Shown piece after piece: positions 35,749 through 45,046 of a stretch of DNA of 64,000 nucleotides. The notes under the pieces were generated by a model that saw nothing but the letters and a program-made list of their open reading frames with translations, ran no database searches and was not told the DNA's origin. The translations under genes and the position numbers were made by a program. Position 1 is the first letter of the stretch. Each line of letters opens with the position of its first letter. This stretch comes from Caldisericum exile AZM16c01 (lineage in GTDB: Bacteria; Caldisericota; Caldisericia; Caldisericales; Caldisericaceae), in the NCBI RefSeq assembly GCF_000284335.1, contig NC_017096.1:434001-498000 (forward strand). The letters run 5' to 3'.

Positions 35749-36168
35749 ATGCGCACAGAAGGTAAACACATTATTATGGATGCCTCTGGTTGCAACCCAG
35801 AGCTTCTGAATGATCTGGATTACCTGAGGTCGCTTCTTGTTGAAGCGGCAAAAAAGGCTAATGCAACAGTTTTGAACGTTGCATTTCACCACTTTACTCC
35901 TCAGGGAGTTAGTGGGGTGGTGGTAATTTCCGAATCTCACCTCTCCATTCACACATGGCCAGAGTATGGCTATGCTGCGTTGGATTTTTACACTTGTGGA
36001 GACATTGATCCAAAGATTGCCTGTGAGTACGTTGCAGAACATCTCAACGCAAAGTACGTCCAGACAACGGAAGTCTTCCGTGGAGAGGAACACGAAGGAA
36101 AATACCTACACAAAGTTCGTTCTGTAAAAACTAAGGTGTATGGAAAAGAACTATCTCTACTTCCATGA
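35749..36168 (+). CDS. speD: S-adenosylmethionine decarboxylase proenzyme, prokaryotic type
   Basis: A pyruvoyl enzyme that makes decarboxylated SAM, the aminopropyl donor. The self-cleavage site Glu-Ser is in VVVISESHLSIHTWPEYGYA (Ser becomes pyruvoyl), and the C-x-x-GDIDPKIA segment follows. Start ATG 35749 follows GGAAGGGGG; a GTG at 35740 would add three residues. The end overlaps speE by 29 bp. Confidence 0.95.
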   Translation: MRTEGKHIIMDASGCNPELLNDLDYLRSLLVEAAKKANATVLNVAFHHFTPQGVSGVVVISESHLSIHTWPEYGYAALDFYTCGDIDPKIACEYVAEHLNAKYVQTTEVFRGEEHEGKYLHKVRSVKTKVYGKELSLLP

Positions 36169-37072
36169 CAGGTTTGGAGGTGCAGAAGAACATCTCCATG
36201 GCGTCAGGAGAATTATTTATGAGGTGAGGACTCCCTACCAGTTTATCCAAGTGGTAGAGAGTCCTACCTTTGGTAAGATGCTTATTATTGATGGGGATGT
36301 TCAATCCTCTCTTGTTGATGAGTATATTTATCACGAGTCACTTGTGCACCCTGCATTACTTACTGCACATTCTCCTAAGGTTGTTGTAATTCTCGGTGGT
36401 GGAGAAGGCTCAACCTTGAGAGAAATCCTCAAGCACAAAAGTGTTACAAAGGCAATTATGGTTGATATCGATAAGGATGCAACGGATATTGCAAAAGAAT
36501 ACATGAAAGAGTGGCATCAGGGTGCATTTGATGACCAAAGAGCAACACTTATCAATAGCGATGCAAGGGCATTTGTTGAAAGCAATCTTTCCAATAATTC
36601 GGTTGATGTATTTATAAGCGATTTGACGGAGCCATACGAAGGTGGTCCTTCATATAAACTTTACTCGGTTGAGTTCTACAAAACGATATTCGATAGGCTT
36701 AAAGAAGACGGAGTTTTCGTTTTACAAGCATCTCTTTTGAGGGTTACAAATTACAAGATGCACACAATTATTAGAAATACCCTTAAACAAGTGTTCCCAA
36801 TTGTTAGAAGTTATTTTGCATACGTGCCTGCGTTTGATACAACGTGGGGTTTTATAATTGCCTCAAAGAAAAACGATCCCAAGACATTTACAAAAGAAGA
36901 TGTTGATTACATGATAAAGGAGCGCATAACGGGAGATTTGCGTTTCTACGATGGAGAAACCCACATTGCGCTTTTTAATCTCCCGAAGGATATTCGAAAA
37001 CTCATAGAAACCGAAACCGAGGTTATAACAGACTTGCACTACATTCCACTTGAAAGAAAAGAAAACCTATGA
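36140..37072 (+). CDS. speE: Spermidine synthase (polyamine aminopropyltransferase)
   Basis: A 310-residue Rossmann-fold transferase moving the aminopropyl group from decarboxylated SAM to putrescine or a related amine, releasing methylthioadenosine. Motifs: GKMLIIDGDVQSSLVDEYIYHE, VVILGGGEGSTLREIL, MVDIDKDATDIAKEY and SDLTEPYEGGPS (catalytic Asp). Acceptor specificity cannot be read with certainty. Overlaps mtaD by 4 bp. Confidence 0.93.
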   Translation: MEKNYLYFHDRFGGAEEHLHGVRRIIYEVRTPYQFIQVVESPTFGKMLIIDGDVQSSLVDEYIYHESLVHPALLTAHSPKVVVILGGGEGSTLREILKHKSVTKAIMVDIDKDATDIAKEYMKEWHQGAFDDQRATLINSDARAFVESNLSNNSVDVFISDLTEPYEGGPSYKLYSVEFYKTIFDRLKEDGVFVLQASLLRVTNYKMHTIIRNTLKQVFPIVRSYFAYVPAFDTTWGFIIASKKNDPKTFTKEDVDYMIKERITGDLRFYDGETHIALFNLPKDIRKLIETETEVITDLHYIPLERKENL

Positions 37073-38346
37073 TTCTCATAAAAAATGTCTCTGCGATTTT
37101 AGATTCAAAGACCTATAAAGAATCTGTTGATATCATTATAAAAGATTCAAGAATTTCCTTTATAGGGAATAGTGCACCAGAGGATAACTATTCAAGGATA
37201 ATCGATGGAAGCAACTTTCTTGCAATGCCAGGATTTGTAAATACCCATTCACACTTATCGATGACATTTATGCGTGGCTATGCCGAAGATGTAACTCTAC
37301 AGGATTGGCTTTATAAGCATATCTTTCCACTTGAAGAGCATCTTTCATATGATATGGTATATTTTGGCACTCTTCTTGCTGCAATTGAATCAATAAAGAC
37401 AGGGACAACAATGGTTGCAGATTTCTATTTCCATCCACAGGCAACACAGCGGGCACTTTCTGAAATTGGCATGCGTGGAAATATTGGTATTGCCTATGCC
37501 TCAAAGCCGTTTATGGATAAGTTGATTATAGAGGAGGTTGAAAGAAGATTTAGAGAAATTGCTGGAAAAGACGATAAGATTTTAGTAAGCCTTGCACCAC
37601 ATGCTCCATATACCGTAAGTCAGGAACTTCTGAAATACACAAAGGAACTTCAAAGGAAATTTGATTGTGTTGTGCAAACACATTTGCACGAAACCGAAAA
37701 AGAAGTTATTGACTATATGAAATCATACACAAGAACTCCCATTGAATACCTTGCTTCAATTGGTTTCCTCAATGAAAAAGTGGTTGCTGCTCACTGTGTT
37801 TGGGTAAGTGAAAACGATATTAAAATTCTAAAGAAAAATGGTGTTTGGGTTTCTTTAAATCCCGAAAGCAATATGAAACTTGGCTCAGGGCTTCCACCAG
37901 TTGATAGGTTTGTCGATAGTGGCCTTAAACTTGCAGTTGGTACCGATGGAGTTGCATCGAATAACAATTTATCAGTTCTTGAAGCAGTGCGAATTGTAAG
38001 TTTGCTTGCAAAAGGCATTTCAGGAAATCCAAGAAAATTAAGTGTTTCAGATGCATTTGATATGCTTACGGTAAATGGTGCAAAGGCGTTGGGCTTTAAC
38101 GATGTTGGTGTTCTAAAAGAAGGTTTTAAGGCTGATTTAATCCTTATAAGAAAAGACTCTGTTGAGATGATTCCAATGCACTCTCCATACTCAAATGTAA
38201 TCTATTCAATGTACCCCGAAAGTACCGATACTGTCATTATAAATGGCGAAATCGTAATGGAAAATCGAAAAATTCTCACTATTGACGAAGAAATCGTAAA
38301 GAAAGAGTTCAAAAATCTTTTAAATAAACTCATTCAAAAAGAGTAA
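37069..38346 (+). CDS. mtaD: 5-methylthioadenosine/S-adenosylhomocysteine deaminase
   Basis: A 425-residue amidohydrolase. Metal ligands: NTHSHLSMTFMRG (HxH, residue 60), QTHLHETEKE, AAHCVWVSENDI, VGTDGVASNNNLS. The family deaminates MTA/SAH. Placement directly behind speE fits disposal of the methylthioadenosine released by spermidine synthesis. The stop is adjacent to the stop of the convergent thiamine pyrophosphokinase gene. Confidence 0.88.
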   Translation: MILIKNVSAILDSKTYKESVDIIIKDSRISFIGNSAPEDNYSRIIDGSNFLAMPGFVNTHSHLSMTFMRGYAEDVTLQDWLYKHIFPLEEHLSYDMVYFGTLLAAIESIKTGTTMVADFYFHPQATQRALSEIGMRGNIGIAYASKPFMDKLIIEEVERRFREIAGKDDKILVSLAPHAPYTVSQELLKYTKELQRKFDCVVQTHLHETEKEVIDYMKSYTRTPIEYLASIGFLNEKVVAAHCVWVSENDIKILKKNGVWVSLNPESNMKLGSGLPPVDRFVDSGLKLAVGTDGVASNNNLSVLEAVRIVSLLAKGISGNPRKLSVSDAFDMLTVNGAKALGFNDVGVLKEGFKADLILIRKDSVEMIPMHSPYSNVIYSMYPESTDTVIINGEIVMENRKILTIDEEIVKKEFKNLLNKLIQKE

Positions 38347-38988
38347 TTAAGTGTATTTTGGCTTTGCTCTCTTTAAAATCAAAATTGCAATACTCTCTTC
38401 AATTTCGACAAAAACAGAGTTTGAAACTGCGTAATTACTGAGTGTCAAAGTCTCTCCTAATTCAACACTTTTACCTGTAAGTGGATAATAAAGACCTCTT
38501 GAATCCTTGAACGAGATTTTTCCTAAAAGTGGAAATATCGAAATTATATCGTTTATATCGGTTTTGACTTCGATACTGCTATTAAATATGTAGATTTCTT
38601 CCTTATTTTCAAGAATTTTTGCAGATTTCCCTTCTTTAAAAATCCTGTATAGAATCGAAAGGTTAAAGAGAAGGTGATCTGTTCTTCCACCAAGCATGTT
38701 TGTGAGAATGATTTCGTCGTATCCAAGGGAAAGCGCATGTGTTACTGCAATTTCTGTATCTGAATAGTCCTTTTCCTTTGGATATTCAAGGTGGTTTATC
38801 TTTTTGAGTAAGTCCTTGTTTCTAAGGGAGTCAAAGTCGCCTATTGCAAGGTCAACCTTTACACCAGATTCAAGAAGTGTTTCTGCGCCAGCATCGACTC
38901 CTATAACAAAATCAACACTTTTTGCAAGGTCCCTTAGAAACTGCGGCGGATTTTTTGCGCCATTTCCAACAAGCAAACACCTTTTCAC
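38347..38988 (-). CDS. thiN: Thiamine pyrophosphokinase
   Basis: A 213-residue enzyme making thiamine diphosphate from thiamine. Motifs: GVDAGAETLLESGVKVDLAIGDFDSL (residue 30), EYPKEKDYSDTEIAVTHAL and NMLGGRTDHLLFNLSIL. The C-terminal beta-sandwich reads ISIFPLLGKISFKDSRGLYYPL. A thiamine-binding protein gene lies 7 kb away (45659). Confidence 0.92.
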   Translation of the reverse strand: MKRCLLVGNGAKNPPQFLRDLAKSVDFVIGVDAGAETLLESGVKVDLAIGDFDSLRNKDLLKKINHLEYPKEKDYSDTEIAVTHALSLGYDEIILTNMLGGRTDHLLFNLSILYRIFKEGKSAKILENKEEIYIFNSSIEVKTDINDIISIFPLLGKISFKDSRGLYYPLTGKSVELGETLTLSNYAVSNSVFVEIEESIAILILKRAKPKYT

Positions 38989-39032
38989 ATTATATTATAC
39001 AGTCGAAACAGATTTCACAAAAATTTAAAAGC

Positions 39033-39195
39033 TTGCCTTTGAAACTTTGAAAAGTTGCACAATTTGTCCAAGGGAATGCAAGGTTGATAGAACAAAAATA
39101 ATCCTCTACTTTCAAGAGGGATAACCCATGAAGAGTATTTGGAAGTAAAGAGACTTGCAAAAAGTTTTGGTTTTAGAAGACTTTATCACGATTGA
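39033..39195 (+). pseudogene. Remnant of a PflX-like radical SAM gene
   Basis: Two ends of a COG1313/PflX-type protein are visible, with the middle lost. The N-terminal motif AFETLKSCTICPRECKVDRT (about 39036-39095, CxxCPRxCxVDR) lies in one frame. The C-terminal end ITHEEYLEVKRLAKSFGFRR lies in another frame (39121-39180), ending at TGA 39193. About 200 residues between them, including the CxxxCxxC motif, are gone. Confidence 0.55.
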
Positions 39196-39290
39196 ATTCT
39201 TGATAAAATCTACTTTTTGAAAAATTTTATGTTTATCTAAAATGAAAGTAGAGGGTAAATTAAAATTTTAACAAAAAGGGGGGAGTTTTT

Positions 39291-40757
39291 ATGAACACTA
39301 AAAAGTTCACTATTTTACATTCGAATGACATGCATGGTGATTTTATGGCAGAAATGCGAGGTGAGAAAGGCAAATTGGTTGGAGGGCTTTCACTTCTTTC
39401 AGGATACATTAACAAAGTTAGATCGGAAGAAGAAAATGTGCTTTATGTTATTTCTGGGGATATGGTTCAAGGGTCAATTATTGACACAGAGTTTAAAGGA
39501 ATTTCTACCATTGAACTTATGAATTACCTTGCTCCTGATGTTGCAACACTTGGCAATCACGAGTTTGACTATGGACTTCCACATCTCCTTTTTCTTGAAA
39601 AAGTTGCAAACTTTCCTATTGTAAATGCAAATCTCTACATTAAGCCATATCATAAACGTTTAATGAAACCCTACACTATTATTAACAAGGCAGGTTTTGA
39701 CATCCTTTTTATTGGGATCATTACTCAGGAAGTAATTGATGCACTTTCAAGAGATAAAGACATTGGAAGTTTTATTACGCTTGAAGAAGCAAGAGATGAG
39801 GTTGGGCGTATTACGAATGCCTATAAAGATGCGGATATTGATTTAACTATCCTTCTTACACATATTGGTTTTGAAAACGACAAGAAACTCGCAAGCATGC
39901 TTGATCCAAATTGGGGTGTTGATATAATCATCGGTGGACATTCTCACACGATTCTTGAAAAACCAGAAGTAGTTAACGGAATCCTCATTGCACAAGCAGG
40001 TGTTGGCACAGATCAGATTGGGCGTTTTGATGTGCTGGTTGATGATGATACGAATAGCGTTGTAGAATACAATTGGCAACTTATACCTATAGAAGAGGGA
40101 ATTGCACCTCCTGACTTTGAACTTGAGAAGTTTATAGATTCTTTTAAAGAAGTTGTCGAAAGAAAATATAATGTTATTGTTACACGTTTTGGACATAAAC
40201 TTACCCATCCTGATAGAAAAATAGAAACAGAATTAGGAAATTTGTTTGCAGATATCTTCAAAGAGCGTGCAGATGTGGACGTTGCCTTTGTTGGAAGTGG
40301 ATCAATCAGAGCGAAGGAATTAGGGCCTGTTGTTACGCTTGGAGATTTAAAATCTGCGTTTCCTTTTCAAGATACAATTCACAAATTTTTTGTTACAGGA
40401 GAAACACTATTCAAAATGTTCAATACATTTATGTCCAATGAAAACAAAATTAGCGATGGAGAGCACTATCAGGTAAGTAAAGGTGTTAAGGCTGTATTTA
40501 ATACCCAAAAGGATCAACTTGAGTCTTTATCTTTAGATAGTGTTCCTGTTAAATTTGAGAATGTTTATACAATTGCTCTTCAAGGATTTCACTACGATAA
40601 CTTTGAAAAATTCTTCAAGATTAGCGCAGAGGCATTAAAAACAATAAAACCTCCAAAGGTTGTCTCAACTTCTCAATCCGATGTGATAGAAGAGTATTTG
40701 AATTTACACCAAAACATTGACAGAGAAATTGAGGGACGTCTTGTCTACATAAAATAA
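39291..40757 (+). CDS. 5'-nucleotidase/2',3'-cyclic phosphodiesterase family protein, no signal peptide
   Basis: A 488-residue bimetal phosphoesterase of the UshA/CpdB/YfkN superfamily. N-terminal metallophosphatase motifs: HSNDMHGDF (Asp-His), ISGDMVQGS (Asp), LGNHEFDYG (Asn-His), THIGFENDK, GGHSHTILE. The C-terminal nucleotidase domain has ETELGNLFADIFKERA and GSGSIRA. Relatives are usually exported, but here the ATG follows a GGGGGGAG site and no signal peptide precedes the catalytic domain, so the enzyme should be cytoplasmic. Confidence 0.88.
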   Translation: MNTKKFTILHSNDMHGDFMAEMRGEKGKLVGGLSLLSGYINKVRSEEENVLYVISGDMVQGSIIDTEFKGISTIELMNYLAPDVATLGNHEFDYGLPHLLFLEKVANFPIVNANLYIKPYHKRLMKPYTIINKAGFDILFIGIITQEVIDALSRDKDIGSFITLEEARDEVGRITNAYKDADIDLTILLTHIGFENDKKLASMLDPNWGVDIIIGGHSHTILEKPEVVNGILIAQAGVGTDQIGRFDVLVDDDTNSVVEYNWQLIPIEEGIAPPDFELEKFIDSFKEVVERKYNVIVTRFGHKLTHPDRKIETELGNLFADIFKERADVDVAFVGSGSIRAKELGPVVTLGDLKSAFPFQDTIHKFFVTGETLFKMFNTFMSNENKISDGEHYQVSKGVKAVFNTQKDQLESLSLDSVPVKFENVYTIALQGFHYDNFEKFFKISAEALKTIKPPKVVSTSQSDVIEEYLNLHQNIDREIEGRLVYIK

Positions 40758-40797
40758 TTTTTTGTGTAAGTATTGACTCAATAAAATATAATTGCAG

Positions 40798-40825
40798 TTT
40801 AAGGGTTCTTGTGCTAAAATAGTCT
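40798..40825 (+). promoter_or_regulatory. Promoter upstream of the small membrane protein gene
   Basis: TTGCAG followed after about 17 bp by TAAAAT, then AAGGAGG and ATG 40840. It could drive the following tal-tkt genes too. Confidence 0.4.
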
Positions 40826-40839
40826 GAAAGGAGGTAAAC

Positions 40840-41088
40840 ATGTTTATAGATTATTTTAATAATTTTATGGGTATGAATCGGGTTTATCTTATGCTAATAA
40901 TCCCTATTGCAATCCTTGTGATTCTTTTAATTTTTGCAATTATTACTGCAGTTGTTGCTCATAAGAAGGGGCGTAATGCCTTTGGATGGTTTATCCTTGG
41001 GCTTTTAACAGGACCTATTGGGCTTGCAATTATCCTCGTTGCATTGCCAATTCACTACTATATAAAAAGCGGAGATGATGACCTATGA
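40840..41088 (+). CDS. Small two-helix membrane protein
   Basis: An 82-residue protein with TM1 at residues 15-40 and TM2 at about 52-72, linked by a basic loop AHKKGRNAFGWFILGLLTGPIG. The KGR-x-x-FGWF-x-LGL-x-x-GPIGL pattern is common in short bacterial membrane proteins with no assigned role. Stop overlaps the transaldolase ATG. Confidence 0.65.
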   Translation: MFIDYFNNFMGMNRVYLMLIIPIAILVILLIFAIITAVVAHKKGRNAFGWFILGLLTGPIGLAIILVALPIHYYIKSGDDDL

Positions 41089-41906
41089 AGATTTTTATCG
41101 ATACGGCAGATATAGAAGAGATTAAAACAGCAATTTCTTGGGGCATTGTTGATGGTATAACAACAAATCCAACCCTGATTAAGAAAGCGTTGCAAAAATA
41201 TCGTGATAGAATTTCCTCAATGGAAGATTACATAAAGGAGATTTTGCGTATTGCAGGAAGGCTCCGTCCGGTAAGTTTAGAGGTAATAAGCACTGATAGG
41301 GAAAAAATGGTAAAAGAGGCAACCATTCTGTATGAAAAGTTTAACTACATTGCAAATAATGTTGTTGTAAAAATTCCCATAAATCCAAATCTTGGTGAGG
41401 GTAACGATTTTGATGGCATAATGGCAGTTAGGGAATTAAAATCAGCTGGGATACCCGTTAATGTTACTCTTGTTATGACTCCTGAGCAAGCGCTTCTTGC
41501 TGCTAAAGCAGGTGCTGAATATGTAAGTCCATTTGTTGGACGTGTTGATGATTTTCTCCGCACAAAGGTTGGAATGGAGTTTAAGAAGGAAGATTATTTT
41601 CCCTCCGATGGTATGGAATACGATGATGAGGTTATTAACGACAATGGAATAGTAAGTGGAGTGCATATGCTTTCGATAATTAAAGAGATCTTTGAAAATT
41701 ACAGGTTTTCTACTAAAATAATTGCGGCATCTGTAAGAAATGCAAGGCAGGTAAGAGAAATTTTGGAAGTGGGATGCGATATTGCAACAATTCCTTTCTA
41801 TGTGCTTAAAGATATGATAAAGCATGTGAAAACCGAAGAGGGAATGATTAACTTTGTTAGAGATGTTGAAAATGAGTATAAAGAAATTTTTTGGAAAGGA
41901 GAGTAA
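41085..41906 (+). CDS. tal: Transaldolase-like protein
   Basis: A TIM-barrel aldolase of the small transaldolase/fructose-6-phosphate aldolase family: FIDTADIEEIKTAISWGIVDG, GITTNPTLIKKAL, Schiff-base lysine in NNVVVKIPINPNLGEG, and AGAEYVSPFVGRVDD. The protein has 273 residues against about 215 for TalC/MipB. The extra length lies in two insertions (residues 40-60 and 165-195). Pairing with transketolase points to the non-oxidative pentose phosphate pathway. Confidence 0.88.
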   Translation: MKIFIDTADIEEIKTAISWGIVDGITTNPTLIKKALQKYRDRISSMEDYIKEILRIAGRLRPVSLEVISTDREKMVKEATILYEKFNYIANNVVVKIPINPNLGEGNDFDGIMAVRELKSAGIPVNVTLVMTPEQALLAAKAGAEYVSPFVGRVDDFLRTKVGMEFKKEDYFPSDGMEYDDEVINDNGIVSGVHMLSIIKEIFENYRFSTKIIAASVRNARQVREILEVGCDIATIPFYVLKDMIKHVKTEEGMINFVRDVENEYKEIFWKGE

Positions 41907-41908
41907 CT

Positions 41909-44215
41909 ATGGAAATAAACGAAAAAGAACTCAAACACCTTGAGAAAGTAGGCGATGTTGTAGACACACTTATTGACCTTATGCTTAACTACAGACAAAG
42001 CGGACACCCAGGTGGATCGCGTTCAAAGATGCACATGTTTGTAACACTAATGCTTTCAGGGTTTCTGCACTATGACATTAGGTATCCCGAAAAGCGATTT
42101 TCCGACAGATTTATTTTAGGTGCAGGACATACAATTCCGCTTGTTTATGCAACACTTGCAGTTTTAAATGGAGCACTTCAAAAAAAATATGAGGAAACTC
42201 ACGACGAAAAATTTAAATTAAGAAGAGAATTTGCACTTCTTCCAGAGGATTTACTTGGTTTTAGAAGAAATAAAGGTCTTTCGGGGCATGCAGAATTTGA
42301 AGGTAAAACCCTCTTTCTCAAATTTAACACTGGCCCATCAGGGCACGGAATAACCGCTGCTGCAGGTGAAGCAATTGCACTAAAAAGGGCAGGTCTTGAT
42401 AAGGTTAAGGTGGTAGTTATTGAAGGAGATGCAGGCCTTACACCTGGTGGCTTCCATGAAACTGCAAATTCCGCTTGGGGATTAGGGCTTGATAACCTAT
42501 TCTTCCTTGTTGACTGGAATAACTATGGCATTGATGACCATCCTGTTTCTGAAACAGTTTATGGCACTCCAAAAGAGTGGCTTGGCTGCCATGGGTGGCG
42601 TGTTATTGGCACTGAAAATGGAAACGACTTTAGGGAAGTTTTAAGGACAGAGGCAGAACTCTTTGATGAAAAAAATATCCAGCCAAATGTCCCCAATGTA
42701 GCATACTTTAAGACAAGGAAAGGCCGTGGATATCTAAAATATGACAATGCATCTCACGGTGCCCCTCACAAGATGAACTCAGAACTCTTCTGGGAAACAA
42801 AGAAGGAGTTCCAAGAAAAATATGGTATTAAATTTTATGGCTTTGGTGAACCTGCGCCAAAAACACAAGAAGAAATTTACAAGCAGTTCAAGGAAAATAT
42901 CGATATTGCAATGAGTGTTATTTATAGTGATTCGGAACTTCTTGATTTCATTGCAAATAGACTTATTGAAATTGCAAAAACTGTCCCTGAAGAAGTTTCG
43001 ACTTTTGAACTTGGTGGCGAGAACCCATTAATGGATAACGCCCTTTATGATTACAAAAATTATCCAAAGGATCTCTACTTTGAACCAGGCTCACATGCAG
43101 CAAACAGAGAGGCATTCTCAAAGTGGGGTGCATGGGTCAACGCATACGTCGGCAAAAAATATGGAAGACCACTATTTATAGCGATGTCTGCTGACCTTGC
43201 AGATTCAACGCAAATTTCAGGTTTTGCAAAACCTTATGGAGATTTTCCTGGTTTTGGGTGGTATGATAAATCGCGCAATAAAAAAGGTGTGCTACTTCCA
43301 CAAGAGATTACGGAATTTGTAAATTCAGGAATCTCTGTTGGTATTGCATCAGTAAATTTTGCTGAAGATCCATTTAAGGAATTTAATGGCTTCTATACTG
43401 CATCTTCCACATATGGCTCTTTTGCATATCTCAAGTATGGAATGATGAGACTCTTCTCTCAGTTGGCACAAGACTGCCAACTCAAAGTTGGAAAGACAAT
43501 TTGGGTAATGGGACACTCAGGCCCTGAAACAGCTGATGATTCACGAACACACTTTGGCATTTTTGCGCCTGGCGTAAGAGATCTTTTCCCACAAGGGCAT
43601 ATTATAGACCTTGTTCCATGGGAAGCAAATGAAGTGCCTGTCCTCTTGGGTAAAGCTCTTTCTTTGGAAGCATCAATAATTGCTCTTGTCTTAACACGAC
43701 CCGCAATCCCCATTCCCGATAGAGAAGCAATGGGACTTGCTTCCTATTTTGAAGCAGCGCATGGTGCGTATATCTTAAAAGACTTTGATCCTGGTCTTGA
43801 ACCAATGGGTACTGTAATTGTGCAGGGGACAAGCTCAACATTGTCAGTTGTAAAGGTAATTCCACAATTAAGAGAAGCAAAACTTAACGTAAGAATTGTC
43901 TCAGCGCCAAGTTATGAACTTTTCAGAAGAGAACCACAGGAATATAGAGATAAGGTGCTCCCGTGGAAACTTTGGCACGATTCAATGGTCATCACAAACG
44001 AGTCAATAAAACTCATGTACCATTGGATTGCAAACCCAATCGTTAAAGAATATTCCCTCTCTTCTGATTGGGACAACAGATGGAGAACAGGTGGAACAGT
44101 AGATGAGGTTGTTGAAGAGGCTCACCTTGATCCAAGACATGTCTTTGAAGGTATTGAAAGATTCGTAAGAGATCGAGAAAAGAGACTTTCAAGAATTGCA
44201 GAGATAGTTAAATAG
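41909..44215 (+). CDS. tkt: Transketolase, long form
   Basis: A 768-residue thiamine-diphosphate enzyme. The N-terminal PP domain has SGHPGGSRSKMHMF and the cofactor motif EGDAGLTPGG ending in VDWNNYG (GDx...NN). The Pyr and C-terminal domains follow: ELGGENPLMDNALYD, HSGPETADDSRTHFG, VIVQGTSSTLSVV. It is about 100 residues longer than common transketolases. ATG 41909 follows AAGGAGAG; the frame's earlier ATG (41891) lies before the SD. Thiamine pyrophosphokinase in the window supplies its cofactor. A terminator follows. Confidence 0.88.
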   Translation: MEINEKELKHLEKVGDVVDTLIDLMLNYRQSGHPGGSRSKMHMFVTLMLSGFLHYDIRYPEKRFSDRFILGAGHTIPLVYATLAVLNGALQKKYEETHDEKFKLRREFALLPEDLLGFRRNKGLSGHAEFEGKTLFLKFNTGPSGHGITAAAGEAIALKRAGLDKVKVVVIEGDAGLTPGGFHETANSAWGLGLDNLFFLVDWNNYGIDDHPVSETVYGTPKEWLGCHGWRVIGTENGNDFREVLRTEAELFDEKNIQPNVPNVAYFKTRKGRGYLKYDNASHGAPHKMNSELFWETKKEFQEKYGIKFYGFGEPAPKTQEEIYKQFKENIDIAMSVIYSDSELLDFIANRLIEIAKTVPEEVSTFELGGENPLMDNALYDYKNYPKDLYFEPGSHAANREAFSKWGAWVNAYVGKKYGRPLFIAMSADLADSTQISGFAKPYGDFPGFGWYDKSRNKKGVLLPQEITEFVNSGISVGIASVNFAEDPFKEFNGFYTASSTYGSFAYLKYGMMRLFSQLAQDCQLKVGKTIWVMGHSGPETADDSRTHFGIFAPGVRDLFPQGHIIDLVPWEANEVPVLLGKALSLEASIIALVLTRPAIPIPDREAMGLASYFEAAHGAYILKDFDPGLEPMGTVIVQGTSSTLSVVKVIPQLREAKLNVRIVSAPSYELFRREPQEYRDKVLPWKLWHDSMVITNESIKLMYHWIANPIVKEYSLSSDWDNRWRTGGTVDEVVEEAHLDPRHVFEGIERFVRDREKRLSRIAEIVK

Positions 44216-44235
44216 GGTTTAATTTTAGTTAGTTT

Positions 44236-44279
44236 TGCCCGGGGATTTTAACAAAAGTCTTCCGGGCATTTTAAATTTT
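44236..44279 (+). terminator. Terminator after transketolase
   Basis: Stem TGCCCGG / CCGGGCA (44236-44242, 44262-44268) with a 19-nt loop, followed by TTTTAAATTTTC. Confidence 0.75.
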
Positions 44280-44315
44280 CTTCGTAATTTCATGAAATCA
44301 TGCTAAAATCAAGTT

Positions 44316-44966
44316 GTGAGAATCAAGGAGAAGACTCTTTACAAAAAAGAAGAAATAGGCAATAGCATTACACATGGTGTCGGAATAGCCTTGAGCATTG
44401 CAGGTCTTGTGCTTCTTATTATAAAGGGTGTAAGGTCCAATAATTTAACAAAGTTTTTTGCATTTTTGATTTTTGGAATAACTTTGACACTTCTTTATAC
44501 GGCATCCACCCTTTACCATGCGCTTTACATAAACGTTAAAAGCGTAAAGTTGAAAAGACTCTTACGACTTTTAGACCACTGTGCTATATATCTTCTTATT
44601 GCAGGCACCTATACACCATTTTCCCTAATTGCAATCGGAGGAACATTAGGAAGGAATATTTTTATTCTTATTTGGATGCTTGCAATAATTGGCATCATCT
44701 TTAAAATCTTTTTCGTAGGAAGGTATCCAGTGCTTTTTACCTCTACGTATCTCTTAATGGGATATCTTGTACTCTTTGCTTGGAAAATTCTTGTTTCAAA
44801 TATCTCAAAAGGTGCGTTAATTCTTCTTATTGCAGGAGGATTGACCTACACACTTGGCGTGATTTTTTATGCCTTTCAGAGTTATAGATATAATCACTTT
44901 GTTTGGCACTTTTTTGTCCTTGGTGGAAGCATCTTACACTTTTCTGCGGTTCTCCTTTATCTATAA
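44316..44966 (+). CDS. Hemolysin III/PAQR family membrane protein
   Basis: A 216-residue seven-TM protein. The metal-site motifs of the family are present: ASTLYHALY (S..H), LLDHCAIYLLIAGTYTPF (D/H) and HFVWHFFVLGGSILHF (HxxxH). Function of bacterial members is uncertain. The start is GTG at 44316, only a few bases behind a TAAAAT box and without a clear SD. Confidence 0.85.
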   Translation: MRIKEKTLYKKEEIGNSITHGVGIALSIAGLVLLIIKGVRSNNLTKFFAFLIFGITLTLLYTASTLYHALYINVKSVKLKRLLRLLDHCAIYLLIAGTYTPFSLIAIGGTLGRNIFILIWMLAIIGIIFKIFFVGRYPVLFTSTYLLMGYLVLFAWKILVSNISKGALILLIAGGLTYTLGVIFYAFQSYRYNHFVWHFFVLGGSILHFSAVLLYL

Positions 44967-45010
44967 TTGATCATTTACAATTTTTGTTAATTTAGTGTAA
45001 TGCTATAAAG

Positions 45011-45038
45011 TTGACTTTATCGAAAATTTGATTACAAT
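45011..45038 (+). promoter_or_regulatory. Promoter for a likely leaderless methyltransferase mRNA
   Basis: TTGACT (45011-45016), 16-bp spacer, TACAAT (45033-45038). The ATG begins at 45047, so transcription should start within a few bases of the start codon. Confidence 0.55.
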
Positions 45039-45046
45039 TCATTCAG

